A stretch of 64,000 nucleotides of DNA. Origin: Sanguibacter suaedae (GTDB lineage: Bacteria; Actinomycetota; Actinomycetes; Actinomycetales; Cellulomonadaceae). Below the pieces are notes generated by a model. It was not told where the DNA came from. It did no database searches and saw only the letters and a program-made list of their open reading frames with translations. The DNA lies in NCBI RefSeq assembly GCF_016342785.1, contig NZ_JAEINH010000008.1, forward strand, positions 1 through 64,000. Direction: 5' to 3'. Every line of letters starts with the position of its first letter. The first letter of the stretch is position 1. A program made the position numbers and the translations under genes. Positions 1-14,596 of this stretch are shown here, piece after piece.

Positions 1-115
1 CAGAACCCAGCCACGCTCTCAAGTGAGGAAACCAACCCCGGGACCAGCCACTTCGCGCCAGCCCTCACGGGCCTCGCAGTGGTGTCTGTGCCTCCCTGTC
101 GGGCTGACATCCAGA

Positions 116-144
116 ACATTACGCGGACGTGAACACCACGTCAA
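116..144 (-). promoter_or_regulatory. Strong sigma-70-type promoter firing out of the window
   Basis: Read on the - strand, a -35 TTGACG (139-144) and a -10 TAATGT (116-121) are separated by exactly 17 bases. This is the closest match to the housekeeping consensus in the window. It lies just past the tyrS terminator and points to the left edge, so the transcript would start near 109. The roughly 108 bases after it hold no convincing coding frame, only a small GCCC-tcac-GGGC hairpin at 61-72. A long untranslated leader behind a strong promoter suits an rRNA operon or another highly expressed gene, but the target is outside the window. Confidence 0.6.
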
Positions 145-180
145 CCCGCGCCTCCGTGACCGCGGTCACGGAGGCGCGGG
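145..180 (-). terminator. Perfect palindromic terminator after tyrS
   Basis: Two 17-base arms (145-161 and 164-180) are exact inverted complements around a two-base centre. The arm begins CCCGCGCCTCC. It sits 9 bases past the tyrS stop codon and just before a strong promoter of the same direction. There is no long T run, which is common for actinobacterial terminators. Confidence 0.75.
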
Positions 181-188
181 ACGCGACG

Positions 189-1454
189 TCAGGCGGACCG
201 GACCCGGGCCACTGCGAGAGTCCGCTTCCCGCGACGGACGACGGCGAAGCCGCCCGAGAGGAGCTGATCCCCGGAGACGACCTGGTCCTCGCCGGCCACC
301 TTCACGTTGTTCACGTAGACGCCGCCCTCGGCGATCGCCCGACGCGCGGCACCCTTGCCCGCGACGAGGCCGGTCGCCACGATGACGTCGACCCAGGCGT
401 CCCCCACGGCGGCGTCCGCGCCCGGCAGCTCGGCCATGGCTGCAGCGACGGTCTCGGGGTCGAGGTCCGCGAGGTCCCCACGACCGAAGAGCGCCTGGCT
501 GGCCGCGACGGCCTGCTGCGTAGCCCGTTCGCCGTGGACCATCGTGGTCACGTCCTCCGCGAGCGCACGCTGCGCCTCACGGAGCTGAGGGCGCTCGGCG
601 ACGGACAGCTCGAGGGCCGCGATCTCCTCGCGCGTCCGGAAGGTGAAGGTCCGCAACCACCCGACGACGTCGGCGTCGTCGGCGTTCACCCAGAACTGGT
701 AGAAGGCGTACGGGCTCATCATCTCCGGGTCGAGCCACACCGCGCCCCCCTCCGACTTGCCGAACTTCGTGCCGTCGGCCTTCGTGATGAGCGGGGTGGT
801 CAGGGCGTGCACCGCCTTGCGCTCCTCCTTGCGGACGAGCTCGACGCCGGCGAGCAGGTTCCCCCACTGGTCGTTGCCCCCTGTCTGCAAGGTGCACCCG
901 TGGCGCCGGTTGAGCTCGAGGAAGTCCATGCCCTGGAGGATCTGGTAGCTGAACTCGGTGAAGGAGATCCCCTGCTCGCTGTTCAGGCGGCGAGCGACCG
1001 TCTCCTTGGCGAGCATGGTCCCGAGGCGGAAGTGCTTGCCGACGTCCCGGAGGAAGTCGATCGCCGACAGCTCCCCCGTCCAGTCGAGGTTGTTGACCAT
1101 CGTCGCGGCGTTCTCGCCCTCGAACGACAGGAAGCGGGAGATCTGCTCGCGCAGGCGCTCGACCCACTCGGCCACCGTGTCCTTCGAGTTGAGGACCCGC
1201 TCCCCCGACATCCTCGGGTCACCGATGAGACCGGTCGCGCCACCGACGAGAGCGAGCGGGCGGTGCCCGGCGAGCTGCAGGTGGCGGAGGAGGACGAGCT
1301 GGACGAGGTGCCCGTGGTGCAGGCTGGGCGCTGTGGGGTCGAAGCCGCAGTAGTAGGTGACGGGTCCGCTGTCGAACGCCTCCCGGAGGGCGTCGATATC
1401 GGTGGTCTGGCTCACCAGTCCACGCCAGACCAGCTCATCAAGGACGTTGCTCAC
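189..1454 (-). CDS. tyrS: Tyrosyl-tRNA synthetase
   Basis: Charges tRNA-Tyr with tyrosine in the cytoplasm. The 421-residue length is typical for the bacterial enzyme. The class I HIGH-type motif is HHGH at residues 46-49 and the KMSKS-type loop is KFGKS at 230-234. An S4 RNA-binding domain closes the protein (RRAIAEGGVYVNN region). The GTG start is chosen because a good GAGGAG ribosome site lies just upstream and the conserved N-terminus begins at VSNVLDEL; the open frame continues upstream without homology. It lies 10 bases after the glycosylase gene and is followed by a strong palindromic terminator, so it is probably the last gene of the unit. Confidence 0.96.
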   Translation of the reverse strand: MSNVLDELVWRGLVSQTTDIDALREAFDSGPVTYYCGFDPTAPSLHHGHLVQLVLLRHLQLAGHRPLALVGGATGLIGDPRMSGERVLNSKDTVAEWVERLREQISRFLSFEGENAATMVNNLDWTGELSAIDFLRDVGKHFRLGTMLAKETVARRLNSEQGISFTEFSYQILQGMDFLELNRRHGCTLQTGGNDQWGNLLAGVELVRKEERKAVHALTTPLITKADGTKFGKSEGGAVWLDPEMMSPYAFYQFWVNADDADVVGWLRTFTFRTREEIAALELSVAERPQLREAQRALAEDVTTMVHGERATQQAVAASQALFGRGDLADLDPETVAAAMAELPGADAAVGDAWVDVIVATGLVAGKGAARRAIAEGGVYVNNVKVAGEDQVVSGDQLLSGGFAVVRRGKRTLAVARVRSA

Positions 1455-1464
1455 TACGTGCTCC

Positions 1465-2139
1465 TCACAAAGGTTCCGGGCTCTTAGTCTGCCCTGTCCT
1501 CGGACGACGCACCGACGCCGGTCGGTACGTCGAGACCGTCGGCTCCCCCGCGATCCAGAACCGCCAGGGGAAGACCTCCCCGTCCCCACCCGCGCCACCC
1601 ACACCCACGCGCGGACCGGTCCGGACGTCCGGCACCCCGTCGCCGCGCTCGAGACCGACAGCCGAGCACTCGGCCAGGAGGTCCGTCCCGGCGTGCGCCA
1701 TCGACAAGCCGAGCGCGACCGTGAGACGGGCAGGACCGCTCGCGAGGTCCTCCTCCCGGCGGACGACCCCTGCGGCGAGCCTGCGTCGTCGGGCGAGATC
1801 CCGACCGAGGACGACCTCGCCGGCACGGAGGAGCACAGCGGCCGCCTCGCCCGGGGGACCGCACACGACGTTCACGCACGTGTGGAGCCCCATGTGGCGG
1901 TAGACGTAGAGCAGGCCCGGCCCCTCGAACATGACCGCGTTGCGTGCCGTCCTCCCCCGGAACGCGTGCGACCCCGGGTCCTGCGCACCGTGGTAGGCCT
2001 CCACCTCGGTGAGACGGACCGCGACCGTCCCCTCGTCCGAACGGTGCACGATCCTCGCACCGAGCAGGTCACGCGCGACCTCGAGCGGATCACGGTCGAA
2101 GAACGCCCGGTCGAACGCGGGCACGTCGTCACCGCTCAT
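1465..2139 (-). CDS. DNA-3-methyladenine glycosylase (AAG/MPG family)
   Basis: Base-excision repair enzyme that removes alkylated purines such as 3-methyladenine from DNA. The protein has 224 residues, the usual size. Visible family features are the N-terminal FFDRDPLEVARDLLG stretch, the catalytic glutamate within EVEAYHGAQDPGSHA, and the conserved GPGLLYVYRHMGLH segment of the AAG fold. It overlaps the upstream P-loop kinase by 4 bases and runs into tyrS with a 10-base gap, so the three genes are likely cotranscribed. Pairing with tyrS is seen in other actinomycetes. The C-terminal 25 residues are low-complexity and may be unstructured. Confidence 0.92.
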   Translation of the reverse strand: MSGDDVPAFDRAFFDRDPLEVARDLLGARIVHRSDEGTVAVRLTEVEAYHGAQDPGSHAFRGRTARNAVMFEGPGLLYVYRHMGLHTCVNVVCGPPGEAAAVLLRAGEVVLGRDLARRRRLAAGVVRREEDLASGPARLTVALGLSMAHAGTDLLAECSAVGLERGDGVPDVRTGPRVGVGGAGGDGEVFPWRFWIAGEPTVSTYRPASVRRPRTGQTKSPEPL

Positions 2140-2726
2140 CGCCGCACCCGTGCAGCACCCGCCCCGACCCAGCGTCCGACGCCGTCGAGACGCACGTGCG
2201 CCCGCTCCGCCGTGCGGTGCTCCCCGTACAGCTCCCGCTCGTCACGCATGAACCTCTCCCACTCCGGGCGGCTGGCCGCCCCGTCCCGCGCGAGACCTCT
2301 CGCGAGGCGCACCTCGTCGTCGGCCTCGACCCAGACGACGAACGCGTCGTGCTCGTCGACCTCTGGAGGAGCCGAACCGCAGCCCTCCACCAGCAGGGTG
2401 GCGCACACCGGGACCTCACGGGTCTCCGCGTACTCGCCCCGCTCCCAGTCGAACCGCCGGTACGAGCCGGGCAGCCCGATCGAGAGAGGGGCGAGGACGT
2501 CCTCGACGAGCGTGCGCACGCCGGCGCGCAACCCGGTCCACCCGTCGTACAGGTCGTCCATGTGGACGACCCGTACGGCCAGGGCCGCCTCGAGCTGGGA
2601 GGCGAGGGTGGTCTTCCCCGACCCGGCAGGGCCGTCGACCACGACCAGGCGCGTCCGTCCCAGACCGACCGGGTGCGAACGCGCCGCCGCCACGAGCCGG
2701 AGCAGGACGTCGTCCGGCACCGTCAC
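2136..2726 (-). CDS. Uridine-kinase-like P-loop ATP-binding protein
   Basis: Small P-loop NTPase of 196 residues with a clear Walker A motif, DGPAGSGKTT, near residue 31. An acidic HMDDLYDGW segment follows, as in uridine kinases and related nucleoside kinases. A later DEVRLARGLARDG stretch resembles the lid arginines of these folds. The substrate cannot be named from sequence. The start is GTG, 31 bases after argH, and the end overlaps the glycosylase gene by 4 bases, so translation is probably coupled to it. It could be the 3' end of the arginine transcript or a separate unit; no clear promoter was seen in the gap. Confidence 0.8.
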   Translation of the reverse strand: MTVPDDVLLRLVAAARSHPVGLGRTRLVVVDGPAGSGKTTLASQLEAALAVRVVHMDDLYDGWTGLRAGVRTLVEDVLAPLSIGLPGSYRRFDWERGEYAETREVPVCATLLVEGCGSAPPEVDEHDAFVVWVEADDEVRLARGLARDGAASRPEWERFMRDERELYGEHRTAERAHVRLDGVGRWVGAGAARVRR

Positions 2727-2757
2727 ACGTCCACCCCGTCCTCTCGTGCCACCGTCG

Positions 2758-5476
<2,719 letters not shown>

Positions 5477-5550
5477 GGCACTTCTCTTTCTCAGTGGGTT
5501 GTGTGTCAAGTGTGTCATCGCGCCCCTGCCGGAGGATGCGCGTGCGGGCG

Positions 5551-8262
<2,712 letters not shown>

Positions 8263-8266
<4 letters not shown>

Positions 8267-9300
8267 GACGAGGCCTCCCCACGCTGCTCGGCCCGCACCA
8301 CGGGGACGGGGCTCGTCGGCGGCGACGTCGCGAGACGCCCGTCGCTGTCCGGCACCACCATCGTCCCGATGCCGCGGGTGGTGAAGACCTCCATGAGGAC
8401 CGAGTGCGCCGCCCGGCCGTCGATGACGTGCGCCTCGCGCACCCCGCCCCTGACCGCACGCAAGCACGCCTCCATCTTGGGGACCATCCCGGACTCCAGG
8501 GACGGCAGGAGCTCCGCGAGGGCGCTCACCGTGATGCGGCTGGCCAGCGACGACCGGTCCGGCCAGTCCGTGTACAGGCCCTCGACGTCGGTGAGGACGA
8601 TGAGCTTGCGCGCACCGAGGGCGACCGCGAGCGCCGCGGCAGCGGTGTCCGCGTTGACGTTGAGCACCTGCGTGGGATCCGCGACGTCCGGGGCGATCGT
8701 CGAGACGACAGGGATGCGTCCTGCGTCCAGGAGGTCCTGGACCGCCCGCGGGTCGACCTCGACGACGTCGCCGACGAGCCCGACGTCCACGGGCTCCCCG
8801 TCGACGGTCGCGTGCCGACGCCTGGCGCGCAGGAGCCCGCCGTCCTCGCCGGAGAGACCTACGGCGTGCGGGCCGTGCGCGTTGAGGAGGCCGACGAGCT
8901 CCCGGGAGACCTTGCCCGTGAGCACCATGCGGACGACGTCCATGGCCTCAGGGGTGGTCACCCGCAGACCGCCCCGGAACTCGGACTCGATGCCGAGGCG
9001 GGCGAGCATCTCGGTGATCTGCGGTCCGCCGCCGTGCACGATGACGGGACGCAGACCCACCTGGCGGAGGAACACCATGTCCTCGGCGAACGCGGCCTTG
9101 AGGGTCTCGTCGACCATCGCGTTGCCGCCGTACTTCACCACGACGAGCGCCCCGTGGAACTGTCGGAGCCACGGGAGCGCCTCGAGGAGCACCTCCGCCT
9201 TCTGCGACGGCGCGAGGTCGGCGGTGACGTCGATCTGCGTGATGTCGAACGGCTCGACGCCGTCGGCGTCCCCGTGGGTCCCTGCTGCGGTGTCGCTCAT
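8263..9300 (-). CDS. argB: Acetylglutamate kinase
   Basis: Phosphorylates N-acetylglutamate, the second step of the pathway and usually the arginine feedback point. The protein has 345 residues, longer than the common 300 because of about 35 extra N-terminal residues and a C-terminal proline-rich tail. The amino-acid kinase fold is shown by [19 protein letters not shown] and [12 protein letters not shown]. The extended N-terminal helix is typical of the hexameric, arginine-inhibited forms, so feedback inhibition is likely. It overlaps argJ and argD by 4 bases each. Confidence 0.95.
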
Positions 9301-10484
9301 GAGGAGTACGCGCTGTTCTCGTGGACGTAGTCGTGCGTGAGGTCGTTGGTCCAGACGGTGGCCTCGGCGTCGCCCGCGTGGAGGTCGACGAGGACGTGGA
9401 CCTCCCGCGAGGCGGCGAGGTCCACGAGGTCGCGGTCGTCCCCGACGCCCCCGGCGCGGCAGACCTGCACACCGTTGACGGACACGTCGAGGCGTGCGGC
9501 GTCGAACGGCGCGACGCTCTCGGGGACGGTGCCCACCGCGGAGAGGACGCGTCCCCAGTTGGGGTCGTTGCCGAAGACGGCCGCCTTGAAGAGGTTGGAC
9601 CGGGTCACGGAGCGGGCGACGGCGACGGCCGCGTCGACCGTCGTGGCGCCGACGACGCGCACCGCGATGTCGTGGCTGGCTCCCTCGGCGTCGGCGACGA
9701 GCTGGCGGGCGAGGCTCGCGCACGCCTCGGTGAGCGCGTCGGTGAGGGCGTCCACGTCGACGGTGGTGCCGCTCGCGCCCGACGCGAGGAGGACGACGGT
9801 GTCGTTGGTGGACATGCAGCCGTCGGAGTCGACCCGGTCGAACGTCGCGGCGGTCGCGGCGCGCAGCGCGGCGTCCGCGGTGGCTGCGTCGACCCGGGCG
9901 TCCGTGGTCAGCACGCAGAGCATCGTCGCGAGCCCCGGGGCGAGCATGCCCGCACCCTTGGCCATGCCCCCGACCGTCCAGCCCTCGTCGTCCGGGTGGT
10001 CCTCGGAGCGGACGGTGACGACCACGGTCTTGGGGACGGTGTCCGTCGTCATGATCGCGCGGGCCGCGTCCTCACCACCGTCGTCCGACAAACGGCCCGA
10101 CGCGTCGTCGACGCCGGCGAGGAGCTCCGTCATGGGCAGCCGGGTGCCGATGAGCCCCGTGGAGCAGACGAGGGTGTCCCCCGCGGAGACACCCAGGGCG
10201 TCGGCGGTGTGCTCGGCGGTGCGGTGGGTGTCGGCGAAGCCCTCGGGACCGGTGCAGGCGTTGGCGCCCCCGGAGTTGAGGACGACGGCGCTCGCCCGAC
10301 CGTCGGCGACGGCCTGGCGCGACCACGCGACGGGCGCCGCGAAGACACGGTTCGTCGTGAAGACGGCGGCGGCGACGTCGTCGGGACCGTCGTTGACGAC
10401 GAGTGCGACGTCGCGCTCCCCCGTCGACTTCAGGCCGGCGGCGACGCCGGCCGCGCGGAAACCTCGGGCTGCGGTGACGCTCAC
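9297..10484 (-). CDS. argJ: Glutamate N-acetyltransferase (ArgJ, ornithine acetyltransferase)
   Basis: Transfers acetyl from N-acetylornithine to glutamate, which closes the acetyl cycle. The family cleaves itself into two chains at a threonine; here this is Thr187 in the motif APGLATMLC. The preceding KGAGM segment and the downstream TNDTV and FGNDPNWGR blocks are conserved. The 395-residue length is normal. The GTG start overlaps the argC stop. No argA is seen in the window, so ArgJ may also make the first N-acetylglutamate, as bifunctional homologues do; that is inference. Confidence 0.95.
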   Translation of the reverse strand: MSVTAARGFRAAGVAAGLKSTGERDVALVVNDGPDDVAAAVFTTNRVFAAPVAWSRQAVADGRASAVVLNSGGANACTGPEGFADTHRTAEHTADALGVSAGDTLVCSTGLIGTRLPMTELLAGVDDASGRLSDDGGEDAARAIMTTDTVPKTVVVTVRSEDHPDDEGWTVGGMAKGAGMLAPGLATMLCVLTTDARVDAATADAALRAATAATFDRVDSDGCMSTNDTVVLLASGASGTTVDVDALTDALTEACASLARQLVADAEGASHDIAVRVVGATTVDAAVAVARSVTRSNLFKAAVFGNDPNWGRVLSAVGTVPESVAPFDAARLDVSVNGVQVCRAGGVGDDRDLVDLAASREVHVLVDLHAGDAEATVWTNDLTHDYVHENSAYSS

Positions 10485-11548
10485 GGGGCCACTCCTCCGG
10501 TGGTCAGGCCCAGGGTCTGCGGGAGACCGAGCGCGATGTTCATGGACTGGACTGCGGCACCGGCGGTGCCCTTGACGAGGTTGTCGAGCGCGGTCACGGT
10601 GACGACACGACCCGCCCGGCGGTCGACGGCGACCTGGACGAGCGCCGTGTTGGCGCCGACCGTCATGGCCGTCGTGGGCCACTGCCCCTCGGGGAGGAGC
10701 TCGACGAAGGGCTCTCCGTCGTAGGCCTGCTCCCACGCGCGGCGGACCTCCTCGAGCGTCGTGCCGGGTGCCGTGAGGCGCCCGGTGGCGGTCGCGAGGA
10801 TGCCGCGGGACATCGGGACGAGGACCGGGGTGAAGGACAGGCGCACCGAGCCGGCGCCGGCGGCGACGAGGTTCTGCTCGACCTCGGGGACGTGCCGGTG
10901 GGTGCCACCGACGGCGTAGGGCTGGGCCGACCCGAGCCCCTCCGACGCGAGGAGGTGCGGCTTGAGGCTCTTGCCCGCCCCGGAGTAGCCGACGGCGAGG
11001 ACAGCGACGAGGTCGTCGGTGTCGACGAGCCCGGCCGACACCCCGGGCTGCAGGCCGAGCGTCACGGCCGTGACGTTGCACCCCGGGACCGCGATGCGGC
11101 GCGCTCCGACGAGGTGCTCGCGCTGCTTGGTGAGGGTGCCCGTCCCGTCGGTCGGCGCCAGGAGGAGCTCGGGCAGGCCGTAGGGCCAGGCGCCTGCGTG
11201 CTCCGTGCCGTAGAACTGCGTCCAGGCGTCCGGGTCGGTCAGCCTGTGGTCCGCCCCGAGGTCGATCACGAGCACGTCGTCGGGCAGCTGGGCGGCGATC
11301 TCCGCCGAGGCGCCGTGCGGCAGCGCGAGGACGACGACGTCGTGGCCGAGGAGGTTCTCGACCGTGGTCGGGAGCAGGACCCGGTCCGCGAGCGCACGGA
11401 TGTGGGGCTGGTGCGTCCCGAGGGCGGCCCCGGCGTTCGAGTGGGCGGTGAGGGCCCCGACCTCGACCTCGGGGTGGTCGGCGAGGATGCGCAGGGCCTC
11501 CCCGCCGGCGTAGCCGCTCGCCCCGGCGACAGCAACGGTGATCGTCAT
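10481..11548 (-). CDS. argC: N-acetyl-gamma-glutamyl-phosphate reductase
   Basis: NADPH-dependent reduction of N-acetylglutamyl phosphate, third step of arginine synthesis. The Rossmann start [14 protein letters not shown] and the catalytic cysteine in [13 protein letters not shown] are present. The protein has 355 residues from the chosen ATG. Four in-frame ATGs lie within 36 bases; the last is chosen because a TAnnnT -10 box lies seven bases before it and no ribosome site is visible, which suggests a leaderless transcript. The other ATGs fall in or upstream of the ARG box. It is the first gene of argCJBDFRGH. Confidence 0.94.
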   Translation of the reverse strand: MTITVAVAGASGYAGGEALRILADHPEVEVGALTAHSNAGAALGTHQPHIRALADRVLLPTTVENLLGHDVVVLALPHGASAEIAAQLPDDVLVIDLGADHRLTDPDAWTQFYGTEHAGAWPYGLPELLLAPTDGTGTLTKQREHLVGARRIAVPGCNVTAVTLGLQPGVSAGLVDTDDLVAVLAVGYSGAGKSLKPHLLASEGLGSAQPYAVGGTHRHVPEVEQNLVAAGAGSVRLSFTPVLVPMSRGILATATGRLTAPGTTLEEVRRAWEQAYDGEPFVELLPEGQWPTTAMTVGANTALVQVAVDRRAGRVVTVTALDNLVKGTAGAAVQSMNIALGLPQTLGLTTGGVAP

Positions 11549-11549
11549 A

Positions 11550-11563
11550 TGCATAACCATACA
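11550..11563 (-). promoter_or_regulatory. ARG box (ArgR operator) over the argC promoter
   Basis: The 14 bases TGTATGGTTATGCA fit the TGnATnnnnATnCA half-site palindrome of ArgR operators exactly. The candidate -10 of argC, TATGGT at 11556-11561, lies wholly inside it. ArgR is encoded five genes downstream in the same operon. Binding here would block RNA polymerase and the predicted leaderless start together. Confidence 0.8.
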
Positions 11564-11592
11564 CAGTGGCGGGAGAAGATACATCCAGGGAC

Positions 11593-11598
11593 TATCCT
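11593..11598 (+). promoter_or_regulatory. -10 box of the hydrolase gene, leaderless type
   Basis: TATCCT followed by six bases and then the ATG. No ribosome site lies between, so transcription probably begins at the start codon. It diverges from the argC promoter with about 30 bases between the two -10 boxes, so ArgR binding could affect both. Confidence 0.5.
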
Positions 11599-11604
11599 CG
11601 GGGC

Positions 11605-12405
11605 ATGGCCCCTCCCCCGATCGTCGTCGTCCGTGCGGGCGCCCCCTCGAGCGCCGGGTTCGTCCTCGTCCTCGCGGGCGGCGGGTACGGCTTCCGGAGC
11701 GAGCACGAGTACCTTCCCGTGACCCGCTGGCTCGCCGACGCAGGTCTCCCCTGCGGCTACCTCGACTACGCGGTGGCCCCGGAGACCTACCCCACGCCCC
11801 TCGTGCAGGTCCTCGCCGCGCTGCGCGAGCTGCGCGCCGGCACGTACGGGGCCGTCCACGGCCCGCTCGTCGTCCTCGGGTTCAGCGCAGGCGCCCACCT
11901 CGCCGGGCTCGCGCTCACCGCGACGCGCGCGGAGCGCGAGCTCGCCGCGTCCCGGCACGGGTCGGGCGTCGACGAGTACGCCCGACCCGACGCCGCGGTG
12001 CTCTGCTACCCCGTCGTTTCCATGACGCACCTTCCCCACCTCGGGTCGCGGAACAACCTCCTCGGCGAGCTCACCGCCGACACCGCCACCGCCAAGTCCC
12101 TCTCCGTGGAGCAGCGCGTGGACGCCGCCACCGCGCCGACGTTCCTGTGGCACACCGCGGACGACGCCGTGGTCGACGTCGACCACAGCCTCCGGCTGAC
12201 CGCTGCGCTGGCACGCCACGGCGTACCGACCGAGCTCCACGTGTACCCGTCCGGGTCCCACGGGCTCGGCCTGGCCCGTGGCACCGGAGCACCCGCCGGG
12301 TGGCCCGACGCCTGCCTGCGGTGGCTCGACGAGCAGGGTGTCGGCCCGCGGCAGGTGCACGCTCCGGGCGAGCCGCCCGCTCACGCGCCGGAGGTCGGAC
12401 CGTGA
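11605..12405 (+). CDS. Alpha/beta hydrolase, esterase-like
   Basis: A 266-residue protein with a full alpha/beta hydrolase triad. The nucleophile is Ser in the elbow [12 protein letters not shown], the acid is probably in [13 protein letters not shown], and the histidine is in SGSHGLGL. The GFSAGAHL elbow resembles small acyl or carboxyl esterases such as the BD-FAE and acetyl-xylan esterase groups. No signal peptide is visible, so it is likely cytoplasmic. The chosen ATG follows a TAnnnT box by six bases. It overlaps the next oxidoreductase by 4 bases, so the two are cotranscribed. The substrate is unknown. Confidence 0.85.
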   Translation: MAPPPIVVVRAGAPSSAGFVLVLAGGGYGFRSEHEYLPVTRWLADAGLPCGYLDYAVAPETYPTPLVQVLAALRELRAGTYGAVHGPLVVLGFSAGAHLAGLALTATRAERELAASRHGSGVDEYARPDAAVLCYPVVSMTHLPHLGSRNNLLGELTADTATAKSLSVEQRVDAATAPTFLWHTADDAVVDVDHSLRLTAALARHGVPTELHVYPSGSHGLGLARGTGAPAGWPDACLRWLDEQGVGPRQVHAPGEPPAHAPEVGP

Positions 12406-13397
12406 CGACCGGCACCACGACCGTCGTCGCCACCGCACCGGGCGGCCCCGAGGTGCTCGCCGTCCGCACGGTGCCCGCCCTCCGGCCCGGACCCGGCGAG
12501 GTCGTGGTGGACGTCGCCGCCGCAGGCGTGAACTTCATCGACACGTACCGCCGCTCCGGCGTCTACCCCATGACATACCCCGGGGTCCTCGGCTCCGAGG
12601 GAGCAGGGACCGTGACGGCGGTGGGCGACGGGGTCGAGACGGTGCGGCCAGGAGACCGCGTCGCGTGGTGCGACGCCCCGGACTCGTACGCGAGCCAGGT
12701 CCTCCTCCCAGCGGAGCGGGCCGTCCCCGTGCCCGACGACGTCGACCTCCTCACCGCGGCGGCGCTCCCTCTCCAAGGGCTCACCGCCCACTACCTCGTC
12801 ACCTCGACCTTCGCCGTCGGGCCGGGGCAGGACGTCCTCGTCCACGCCGGGGCCGGCGGGGTCGGGCTCCTCCTCACCCAGCTGGCGGTCCGGCGCGGCG
12901 CACGGGTGATCACCACGGTCTCCACGTCCGACAAGGCTGACCTGTCGCGCGCCGCCGGCGCCCACGACGTCGTCCTCTACACGGAGCTCGACGACCTCAC
13001 CCGCGACCTCCCCGCGGTCGTCCGCGGTCTCACGGACGACCGCGGGGTGCACGTCGCCTACGACTCCGTCGGCAAGGACACCTTCGACGCGTCGCTGGCC
13101 TCCGTGCGCACCCGAGGGACGCTCGTCCTCTTCGGCGGGTCCTCGGGCCAGGTTCCCCCCTTCGACCTCCAACGCCTCAACGCCGCCGGGTCGCTCGCCG
13201 TCGCCCGCCCCAGCCTCGCCCACCACGTCGCCACCCGCGAGGAGCTCCTGAGCAGGTCGGACGACCTCTTCCGGGCCGTGTCCGACGGCACCCTCCACGT
13301 CCGAGTCGGAGCGACCTACCCCCTCGCGGACGCGGCACGGGCCCACGAGGCGCTCGAGTCGCGGCGCACCACCGGCAAGGTCCTCCTCGTCCCCTGA
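12402..13397 (+). CDS. Quinone oxidoreductase (zinc-independent MDR family)
   Basis: NADPH:quinone reductase-like member of the medium-chain dehydrogenase family, 331 residues. The N-terminal AAGVNFIDTYRRSGVYP segment and the GSEGAGTVTAVGDGV segment match quinone oxidoreductases. The nucleotide-binding motif is HAGAGGVGLLLTQLA. Zinc-binding cysteines of alcohol dehydrogenases are absent. The GTG start overlaps the hydrolase stop by 4 bases. Physiological role is not set by sequence; detoxification of quinones or enals is usual for the family. Confidence 0.9.
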   Translation: MTTGTTTVVATAPGGPEVLAVRTVPALRPGPGEVVVDVAAAGVNFIDTYRRSGVYPMTYPGVLGSEGAGTVTAVGDGVETVRPGDRVAWCDAPDSYASQVLLPAERAVPVPDDVDLLTAAALPLQGLTAHYLVTSTFAVGPGQDVLVHAGAGGVGLLLTQLAVRRGARVITTVSTSDKADLSRAAGAHDVVLYTELDDLTRDLPAVVRGLTDDRGVHVAYDSVGKDTFDASLASVRTRGTLVLFGGSSGQVPPFDLQRLNAAGSLAVARPSLAHHVATREELLSRSDDLFRAVSDGTLHVRVGATYPLADAARAHEALESRRTTGKVLLVP

Positions 13398-13414
13398 CCC
13401 CGAGGCGACCGCGC

Positions 13415-13420
13415 TAGGCT
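13415..13420 (+). promoter_or_regulatory. -10 box of the 81-residue gene, leaderless type
   Basis: TAGGCT, then six bases, then the ATG. It lies 18 bases after the oxidoreductase stop and gives the small membrane protein its own promoter. Confidence 0.45.
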
Positions 13421-13426
13421 CGGTCC

Positions 13427-13672
13427 ATGAACCACTCCTGGGCGGACGGCGGGTACGAGAACCAGGGACCCGGCCCCTCGAGAGCAGCACGCACAGCGGT
13501 CACGGTCCTCGTGGTGCTCGCCACGGCCACCGCAGCAGCCGCGTACGCGAAGATGGGGCTCGACCAGATGGAGACACGCTGCTACACGGAGGCACCCGCC
13601 GGGACGACGGCCGCGGACGTCACCGCGACGTTCCGCTGGCTGCCCCCCGGGTACGACTGCTCCTACTCCTGA
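13427..13672 (+). CDS. Small single-span membrane protein of unknown function
   Basis: I do not recognise this 81-residue protein. It has a hydrophilic N-terminus of about 22 residues, one hydrophobic span (TAVTVLVVLATATAAAAYA) and an extracytoplasmic tail of about 35 residues. Two cysteines in the tail (CYTEAP and YDCSYS) could form a disulfide. A TAnnnT box six bases before the ATG supports real expression. Its last 10 bases overlap the convergent thiD 3' end, so the two genes share their ends. Codon use matches the neighbours. Confidence 0.65.
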   Translation: MNHSWADGGYENQGPGPSRAARTAVTVLVVLATATAAAAYAKMGLDQMETRCYTEAPAGTTAADVTATFRWLPPGYDCSYS

Positions 13673-14592
13673 ACCGCCTCGGCGAGGACGGCTCCAGGCC
13701 GCCCGCCCTCAGCGACCCGCGCGTCACGGCGGACCGGCCAGCCCGTCAGGGTCGAGGACGGGACGCACGCGTGGAGATGATCGACCGGGCCACGCCCCTG
13801 ACCCACGCGGAGCGCGTCGGCGGCCTCGAGCGCGCCGCGCAGCCACGGCCGGGCCACCGCGAGCGCCGCCCCCCAGGAGCCGCAGCGAGGGCGCAGAGCG
13901 GCGAGCGCCGCCGACAGCGAGCATCCCGTGCCGTGCGTGCTCGTCGTGGCCACGCGAGGTCCCGGGACGACGGACGTCCCTGCCGCGGTGACCAGGACAT
14001 CCGTGCACGACGCACCGTCGAGGTGCCCGCCCGTGACGAGCACGTCCGTCCCGCTGCGCCCCTGCAGCTCCTCCCCCTGCGCCACCGCCTCGTCGAGGTC
14101 TCGTGCCTCCGGGCGCCCTACCAGGGCCGCGAGCTCCGGGAGGTTGGGAGTCACGAGGTGCACCCGGTGCACGAGGGCCTCGAGCGATGGTCCGGCGTCC
14201 GGCTGCAGCAGACTGTGCCCGGAGGTGGACACCATGACGGGGTCCAGGACCACCAACGGTGCGTCCACCCGGTCGAGCCAGGCCCGAACGACGTCACCGT
14301 TCTCCGCGGACCCGACCATCCCGATCTTCACCGCATCGAGCGCCACGTCGTCGCTCACGGTGTCGAGCTGTGCGGCGAGCACGTCGGGCGGCGGCACGTG
14401 CACGGACCGCACACCGCGGGTGTTCTGGGCGACGACCGCCGTGACCACAGCCATGCCGTAGGCGCCGTGGGCGGAGAACGACTTGAGGTCCGCGTGGATG
14501 CCCGCCCCGCCGGTGGGGTCCGTGCCCGCGATGCTCAGCACCCGGGGGCGGGATCCCGGAGGCGCGTCCTGGGCGGTGCAGGGTGGAGTCAT
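13663..14592 (-). CDS. thiD: Hydroxymethylpyrimidine/phosphomethylpyrimidine kinase
   Basis: Phosphorylates HMP and HMP-phosphate to the pyrimidine half of thiamine. The ribokinase-like fold shows SIAGTDPTGGAGIHADLK at the N-terminus, DPVMVSTSGH in the middle, and the anion-hole and base motif THGTGCSLSAAL near residue 210. The protein has 309 residues, somewhat long, with about 45 extra C-terminal residues rich in arginine and alanine. A TPP riboswitch lies directly upstream, which confirms the thiamine role and predicts repression by thiamine pyrophosphate. Confidence 0.95.
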   Translation of the reverse strand: MTPPCTAQDAPPGSRPRVLSIAGTDPTGGAGIHADLKSFSAHGAYGMAVVTAVVAQNTRGVRSVHVPPPDVLAAQLDTVSDDVALDAVKIGMVGSAENGDVVRAWLDRVDAPLVVLDPVMVSTSGHSLLQPDAGPSLEALVHRVHLVTPNLPELAALVGRPEARDLDEAVAQGEELQGRSGTDVLVTGGHLDGASCTDVLVTAAGTSVVPGPRVATTSTHGTGCSLSAALAALRPRCGSWGAALAVARPWLRGALEAADALRVGQGRGPVDHLHACVPSSTLTGWPVRRDARVAEGGRPGAVLAEAVQE

Positions 14593-14596
14593 CTCA

